Part shown: one piece after another, positions 57,520-64,000 of the stretch
Position numbering within the stretch: the stretch's first letter is position 1
Layout: each line of letters begins with the position of its first letter
DNA from: Alopecurus myosuroides
Lineage: Eukaryota; Streptophyta; Magnoliopsida; Poales; Poaceae
Assembly: GCA_028641055.1 (NCBI GenBank)
Contig: CM054062.1
Span: 135,512,682 to 135,576,681 of the forward strand
Direction: 5' to 3'
DNA length: 64,000 bases
The notes under the pieces: model-generated
Database searches by the model: none
Told to the model about the DNA's origin: nothing
What the model saw: the letters and a program-made list of their open reading frames with translations, nothing else
Position numbers and translations under genes: made by a program

Positions 57520-58259
57520 ACAAATAATATAGATGAACTCATTAGACTAATTATCCCATTGAAAGTTAGCACATAGCTGCAAGGTTAGCCTCAGCCCATT
57601 GCCTGCGAGGGAGTACTCACACATCGCGATCATATCAACAATAGAAAACATTGCAATGAAAATAGTACTTGAATTGAATAGATTGATAGTTCTTACAACG
57701 TTCCCAATCGCGATGGTATCTAGATTACAAAGTAGAAGTGTGGCTATAACTATGGTGGTGGTGGAGTTGCGGTGGAGATGCGGTAGAACTTCGTGATCTT
57801 GGTGGAGAGGTCGGCGGTGGAGAGGGAAAAATGGTGTGGCTCTCTTCTGGTGGTTGTTTCTTCTCCTTATATGGGGCTCTAGCGAACGGGCTAGGGTTTT
57901 GGGCGACTTCCTTCGCGAATTAGCTCTGGGTCCTGTTGAGACTTTTAGTCGGTTTGACCTGACGGTCCTTTCTGACAGCGGTATGGTGAGCAGTTTGGTC
58001 GCCACTGACCGTACTGTGGTCGTTAAGTATCCTGCGAGGGTATAATTGATTGGTTTTCTTATCTTTATCTTTTCTTTCCTTTTAGATCTGATTTTCCTTG
58101 ATTTCCTATCCAATATCTGCAATAAAAATAATGGCATGGATATTTGCAAATAAATTGCACATTAGTGATTAGTGGCAGGTCTAGAGTGATATCTCTATCA
58201 TTTCATGACAAAGGTACGGGTTAAACATAGATAAAGATGTGTCAATTTAGGACGTATCA
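57520..58259 (-). mobile_element. LTR portion of an Athila/Retand-type gypsy element
   Basis: On the minus strand the LTR start TGATACGTCC (58259-58250) follows a polypurine-like AAGCTTGGGGATGT (58273-58260), marking a 3' LTR with internal sequence to the right. A GAGGG-GTACTCACACAT block near 57607-57622 recurs in the solo-LTR-like repeat at 39007-40906 (near 40090). The far LTR end was not found, so the left limit is approximate. Confidence 0.5.
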
Positions 58260-61200
58260 ACATCCCCAAGCTTAAACCTTGATGATCCCGAGAAAGTAAA
58301 AATATCATAAGGAACTCAATATTTAAACCGAAATAACGAGAAGTTTAGTTCACTTACAATTGATTGTCTGGTGGCTCACACTTCCTTCAGCTGAAAGCTT
58401 AATACAAATAGTGTGACAACAAAGTATCATAGCAGTTTCGATGAGCCAAGACAAATAAAACAAAGGTCAAATTAACAAGGACATTTGGTAAAGCAACAAT
58501 TATTCTATTTCTTGTAGAAAACACAAGCCTACCAAGCGACATTTAGAAGGATTAAATTCGTCAAATAAGAGTGTGAGAGAAATGTTCAAACAAGCATAAC
58601 TTGAAAGTAGTTCATTGACACCCGCTGAAATAAAGTAAACGGCTCTATAACGCACGTTTTCTTTTCATTGACTTTCAAGACCAATAGCTTAATAGTCACG
58701 GGACCATGCCAAAAGAATTGTATACATTTGATCAAGTGTATGAACACAAAACTGGGCTGCAAAAAATTATCACAACTAAATACACTCACGACTTGTAGTA
58801 TTTTAGAGGTTTTCCTCAGATATTTTGATTGCACAAGAGTCAGAGGAGTGTCCAGTCTGCTTAAATGCATGATTCCCACAAGAGTAATGATAATTTTGCC
58901 CGCTATAACATTTCTGTTACACGTGGTTAAACCAACTCATAGCCGATATCTGAGATTAACTCTGGTAGATCGTTCATAGGTCAGCGGAGTTGTCAGCATC
59001 CCATGGGTGCACAAGGTGTAGAGACACGCGTAAAGCAATATCTACTATGGTGATTAACATGTCAAAATTTTGGCATGAGTCTCACTTACCCCTAGGCATA
59101 TGTTCTATCAGACAAATCTCTTCAAAGTTAATATGTGAGACAATTAACATTAGATGCTATGGGGTTGAGTAATTCTTGCATTAGACTCTTTAAACAATTT
59201 TTTCTACATCACCCAAGTCTAAGAGACTTTTTATTGTTCATTTTAATTCTTATAATTTGGTACTTTGGCAAGACATGGTTTACTATAGGAAATAGAGTAA
59301 AAGCAACAATACTAAATAACCATGTGAATAACATTCTTACTCTACTTATCAAGACTTGCTATCCCACATGCATATAATAATTTGATGGTATACTGATCAT
59401 ATAAACTTGCAACTCAAAAAGATGGGATTCATAAGACATACCTCATGTCAATGAAATATTCCTCTTTTCCTTAGGATATGTTTCTTGGAAACTCATGAAT
59501 GACCACTCTTCTGCAAAATAAATATGGTGCTAGAAACATCGAGAGAGTAAAGATAAACGGAAAATTATTTTTGTGTTTTTCTAGACGGGGTTTTAAGAAT
59601 AGAAAATTGGCAACAAAAGCAAAGCTATTGAAAATTTCAAAGAAAAACACACTGAAAACTAAAAATGAAAACTAAAAGCAAAACATTGGATACTACTCCA
59701 ATGCAAGTGATAGAAAACAGAACCTCAAAATGAAAACTGAAGACGAAAAAGATAACTTGTCACCACCTCTTGATATAGAAGTGCTAACAACCTCCCTAAG
59801 CTTAAATGTTTGCACATGGGAGATCATTGTGGTGGTGGCTGGAAATTTCTGGGATACACAATATCACTCCAAGAATAAAAATTGTTTACAAAATCAAAAT
59901 AAGTGTTACGGAGATTTGTTGCGAGGTTGTGGATGTCATTGACGTGTTCTCCAAGATCATGAAGGTCTTGGTATATAGTGTATTGCGGTGGTATGTATGC
60001 CTTCTCCTGAGGTGCTTCTGCTTTAACGTTGAAGTCCTCCGGTATTTCTCCTACGGGCTCAACTTACTCTTCCTCATCCTACACAGCATAATGAAGTACT
60101 CCATTCTCGATAGAAAAAATGTTAGGCACATGAGCTGCAAATATTTCTCCTGTTCCTGGTATACGAATGGACAATCTTCCTTAGTGCATAAGGATCATAC
60201 ATGTGGTTGTCAGTGTAGTGAAACCAACATACCTCTCGCCGGTGAGCTGAGCTAAGTTGCTCAAGTCCATTCCAAGTGATTTGGCAAGGACGGTGATGAA
60301 TCCTCCACAAGTTATAGGTCCACAACTTTGGTGTGCCTGACGAAAATTTGGAAAAGAAGCATTGTTCCCAAATTGGGCGTGATATCTGTGTTAAGTTGGA
60401 CGGCTTTTGCTAGGATGAGCATCTCATCCTTATTAACTCTTGTAAATTCGGCGCGTGCCTGCGAAGTGTTAGCAACAACTTATAAGAAATATCGAATAGC
60501 AGGACACTCAATGTTGTCTCCCTTTAGGGCATCAGATGTAATACTAATTTGCTTAAAATAATGTCTAGGTTGAGGGTTAAGAAAATAGTTACTAGTATGA
60601 GTATGTCCATCAATGATGACAAATCCAAAGCAATTGCACCACCCGTCTACGCTCAAGTCATATGGTTTGTTCATCGGCTAAAATTTTACTCTCTCTTTGG
60701 TCCTGGTGTTACCGGGATAGAAATCCATGGTGTGCTCAAGTATGCTTAAAAATTCTATCATCAACCATCTGTAAGTTGGAACATCCTGGAAAACAAACGA
60801 ACAAATACCAACATTGTTGCAAAGCAAATTAAATCATTAGTGAGACCAAGACGGTGGATGTTTGTTGGACAAGCCCACTTTGTGGTTCTAATATCACGTT
60901 ATTCATGGTTCTTGTATTTGTTTTGGCTGGCATTTCCATGAAGCTTGATTCCCATGAACGTCTCAACGGTTTTTTTCTTAGTAATGTTGCTAGATTCACT
61001 AGCACTTGGGTTATCACTAGCATGTTTTTGGCTCCTCGTGTTCATCTAAAAATAACCAACAAAAATAAATAAGCAGTGGTTCATGAAAGATGGGAAATAT
61101 GTTTCTTCCAAGATACTAGTGGTATGATATCTCTAGTAGATGCAAAACTAAAAAGATCTAGGTATGAACATGCAACCCTAGATTGGAAATAAAACTTGAT

Positions 61201-61533
61201 TCAACCAATATTTGCAAAAAGTAATTGGTTGGAAAAGGGAGAAACATACCTTTGATTGTTGATGCAAAAGGAATCCAACAAAAGATGAACGAGTAATCAG
61301 ATATGTTGCGGTTTAGGTCAGTTTTGGAGGTGGAAGAAGTGATAAAAACAAGATTATAGATTGGAATACTTGATTTGGAGGCTTTTACCTGCGAAATGGG
61401 GCCGTACGGTGACTGCTACGGTCGGGACTGACCGTACCAGGGTCAGTACGATTCACCTCTTCAAAGTTGTGAAGCCTTCTATTCTTGGTACGGCGGGCGA
61501 TACGGTGGGTCGTACGGTGGCTTACGGTACTGT
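58260..61533 (-). mobile_element. Degenerate internal region of the Athila-like element
   Basis: CCCCAAGCTTAAACC just inside the LTR is typical of the 3' end of this Triticeae group. Only short minus-strand frames survive (for example 60325-60122 and 60674-60480), with some resemblance to Athila-type first-ORF protein but no catalytic motif I can defend. At the right end, GTACGGT/ACCGTAC words are clustered (61400-61530), as they are near 57990-58030. The element is cut at 61533 by the next LTR insertion. Confidence 0.4.
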
Positions 61534-61650
61534 TGATGTAGACGTTTGCCCGATCTTTCACCGCAAGAACCACCGAGATAACTATTCTCCCAATCACGTG
61601 AGCGATACACGTAACCTGAAGAACATGGATAGATTTAGGCGAGAAACGCA

Positions 61651-61788
61651 CGAACCCTCTTGGCAGATCCAAGAACACTCGCACCTTTATTTCACGCCAA
61701 GCTAGACAACTCTAGGCAGATCCAAGAGCCCCCTAGCCACGAACGAACCCTCTTGGCAGATCCAAGAACACTCGCACCTTTATTTGTA
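61651..61788. repeat. 93-bp-spaced internal duplication within the compact element's LTR
   Basis: A 45-bp block starting CGAACCCTCTTGGCAGATCC occurs at 61651 and 61744, with a partial third copy (GGCAGATCCAAGAG) between them. The same arrangement is in the right LTR (from 63308), so it predates the insertion. Confidence 0.88.
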
Positions 61789-63170
61789 AAGATAACTGAC
61801 GAACGTCCGAGACGCCGCCTACACGCCGATCCCCTAGGGACGGTGGTAACCTGGAACTTTTAGTTCTACATAATTTTCAACCTCCCCTAAAAACCCTAGG
61901 GCTTGGCTCTCTTTATAAGAGGCCAACCCCTAGTCGGTTGGACAAACCCAAACCAAAACTGACTCGAACCTAAACCTAGTTGGACACAAACTGGATACGA
62001 ACCGGCCCATTTAGAAGGCTCGGCCAACACATGCGGCTCGCATGTCTTAGACATTATACATCGTAGTTTATTGTCCTAGCGTGCTAACCAGTAGATGCCC
62101 GTATCATCCTCCCTTTCTTCAAAAGGCGTTGTCCTCAACGCCAGAAGGTCTTGTCCGGCGCTTGTTGCGTCAAATTATCATATCGCCACGCTTCTACATC
62201 CTCAAGTCTTGCTTGCCTGCCACACCACATCCTCCCTCTCGGCTAGCTAGACTTGTTCTTGGCGCCATCCATGTTTGGCACCACCAACATGATTTAGACA
62301 CATAATCTGTCAAATTGCATCTGTAAACGCACCATGCAAACCACCCCTGACACAGCAGGATAGACTCCTGTACCCCAAGGATCCAAATAAGCTGAATACG
62401 CCCATGGATGCAATCTGAAATAGTGGAGATCAACTGAGCGCATCATCCAAGACAAACAGGACAAATTCCTGCACCCCTTGAATCCAAATGAACCAAGTTC
62501 ACCGTCCATGAAAATATAAACTAGTGTCTCTTTTATTTTTTCCTCCATGCTTCATCAAAACGGAATCCAACAGAAAAACCATAACCGATATGTACTCTTT
62601 TTCTCTTTAAATAATTGATTCAATCGGTCACGTGAAGACTCAGCAGCCATTGCCTGCACGGCCGGAACTCACGTAACAAACCCACAGCCTCCTTCTCATA
62701 TACTCCGCACAGGCGTAGGAGATAAAACGAGTCCATCGTGTACACGTTTTCCACGTCCAATATTATCCACGCACGGGCCGGTCCAGCTGCTCCTTTCCAT
62801 TTTTTTTTCCGGTCAAATAGCACACTAAACGGAGTCTGCATCCAAATTCCTCGCCTTGCTTTCCGTTCCTGACTTTGTTGTCCTATACCATACGGAAATA
62901 TATCCCAACGAAGCCCCGTTTTTTTTTTCCTTCGATTGTTGGTCTAGCTAGCGGATCGACGGAACAGTCTGATCTGATGTTCGCTCATCGTGTTCCACGG
63001 CCAACTCACGAATTAATCAATCATCGGGACCGCCTCGTCGCTCAACCTGGATGAACTGCAACAAACGCGATAGCTTGTCATCTTCCACCAAACAATCTAG
63101 TAAAAACAGATCTGCCAATCCACAGACCTGCAGATCGGTCTTCAACTAGAATAAATCTCACGGTGATCAA

Positions 63171-63188
63171 CCTGGCGCTCTGATACCA
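63171..63188 (-). promoter_or_regulatory. Primer-binding site of the compact LTR element
   Basis: The minus strand reads TGGTATCAGAGCGCCAGG two bases after the LTR end. The first 12 bases fit the initiator tRNA-Met consensus exactly. Confidence 0.88.
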
Positions 63189-64000
63189 CATGATGTAGAC
63201 GTTTGCCCGATCTTTCACCGCAAGAACCACCGAGATAACTATTCTCCCAATCACGTGAACGATACACGCAACCTGAAGAACATGGATAGATTTAGGCGAG
63301 AAACGCACGAACCCTCTTGGCAGATCCAAGAACACTCGCACCTTTATTTCACGCCAAGCTAGACAACTCTAGGCAGATCCAAGAGCCCCCTAGCCACGAA
63401 CGAACCCTCTTGGCAGATCCAAGAACACTCGCACCTTTATTTGTAAAGATAACTGACGAACGTCCAAGACGCCGCCTACACGCCGATCCCCTAGGGACGG
63501 TGGTAACCTGGAACTTTTAGTTCTACATAATTTTCAACCTCCCCTTAAAACCCTAGGGCTTGGCTCTCTTTATAAGAGGCCAACCCCTAGTCGGTTGGAC
63601 AAACCCAAACCAAAACTGACTCGAACCTAAACCTAGTTGGCCTCAAACTGGATACAAACCGGCCCATTTAGAAGGCTCGGCCAACACATGCGGCTCGCAT
63701 GCCTTAAACATTATACATCGTAGTTTATTATCCTAGCGTGCTAACCAGTAGATGCCCGTATCATCCTCCCTTTCTTCAAAAGGCGTTGTCCTCAACGCCA
63801 GAAGGTCTTGTCCGGCGCTTGTTGCGTCAAATTATCATATCGCCACGCTTCTACATCCTCAAGTCTTGCTTGCCTGCCACACCACATGCTCCCTCTCGGC
63901 TAGCTAGACTTGTTCTTGGCGCCATCCATGTTTGGCACCACCAACATGATTTAGACATATAATCTGTAAATTTGCATCTGTAAACGCACCATGCAAACCA

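Larger units (their letters stand above)
61534..64000 (-). mobile_element. Compact non-autonomous LTR element, minus strand, running off the window
   Basis: Direct repeats starting TGATGTAGACGTTTGCCCG occur at 61534 and 63191, offset 1657 bp, and match for at least 800 bp to the window end. On the minus strand the right copy ends ..CTACATCA, and TGGTATCAGAGCGCC follows at 63188 downward, a strong initiator tRNA-Met primer-binding site. The 5' LTR is therefore 63191 to beyond 64000, and the 3' LTR starts at 61534. At most about 850 bp of internal sequence separates them, too little for gag-pol, so it must be mobilised in trans. Few differences separate the repeats. Confidence 0.82.

Overview
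The window is nuclear DNA from a large, repeat-rich grass genome, most likely Triticeae (wheat, barley, Aegilops or rye). The evidence is a Stowaway MITE with the CTCCCTCCG terminus, LINE 3' ends, LTR retrotransposons nested inside other elements, and one intron-containing plant gene. Nothing looks bacterial, organellar or viral. No rRNA, tRNA or CRISPR array was seen.

Layout. (1) 1-4.65 kb: the 3' end of an LTR retrotransposon, a decayed PIF/Harbinger transposon with two convergent pseudogenes, and a Stowaway MITE. (2) About 5.0-10.5 kb: the only ordinary host gene, a cytosolic-type 6-phosphogluconolactonase of 278 codons in three coding exons, apparently with a non-coding leader exon. (3) 10.57-14.76 kb: a probable Helitron directly downstream of that gene. 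It carries two 5'-truncated LINE copies, each with a target-site duplication (TSD), and two small related Helitrons in opposite orientations. (4) 15.4-39.0 kb: a LINE on the minus strand split by a Ty3/gypsy chromovirus-type element (16019-38138, TSD gtgag, LTRs of about 4.4 kb). Its left LTR holds a 7-kb solo LTR (TSD aaagg) that contains a 947-bp tandem duplication. Its internal region holds a hAT MITE (TSD catccaag). (5) 39.0-42.0 kb: a solo-LTR-like repeat and unassigned sequence. (6) 42008-56999: a complete Tat-lineage Ty3/gypsy element (TSD ccagt). Its sense gag-pol is full of stops and frameshifts. Its antisense strand carries an 8-exon gene with its own TATA box that reads open for 1325 codons. 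(7) 57.0-61.5 kb: a degraded Athila-like element. (8) 61.5-64.0 kb: a compact LTR element running off the window.

The observation most worth following is the antisense gene of the Tat element. All seven predicted introns are GT-AG, every phase matches, and no stop interrupts it, while the gag-pol on the other strand has seven stops and two frameshifts. This suggests the antisense protein was maintained while the element was mobilised in trans.

All calls were made by reading. Family names follow from motifs and termini, not from database searches. LTR differences were counted by eye.
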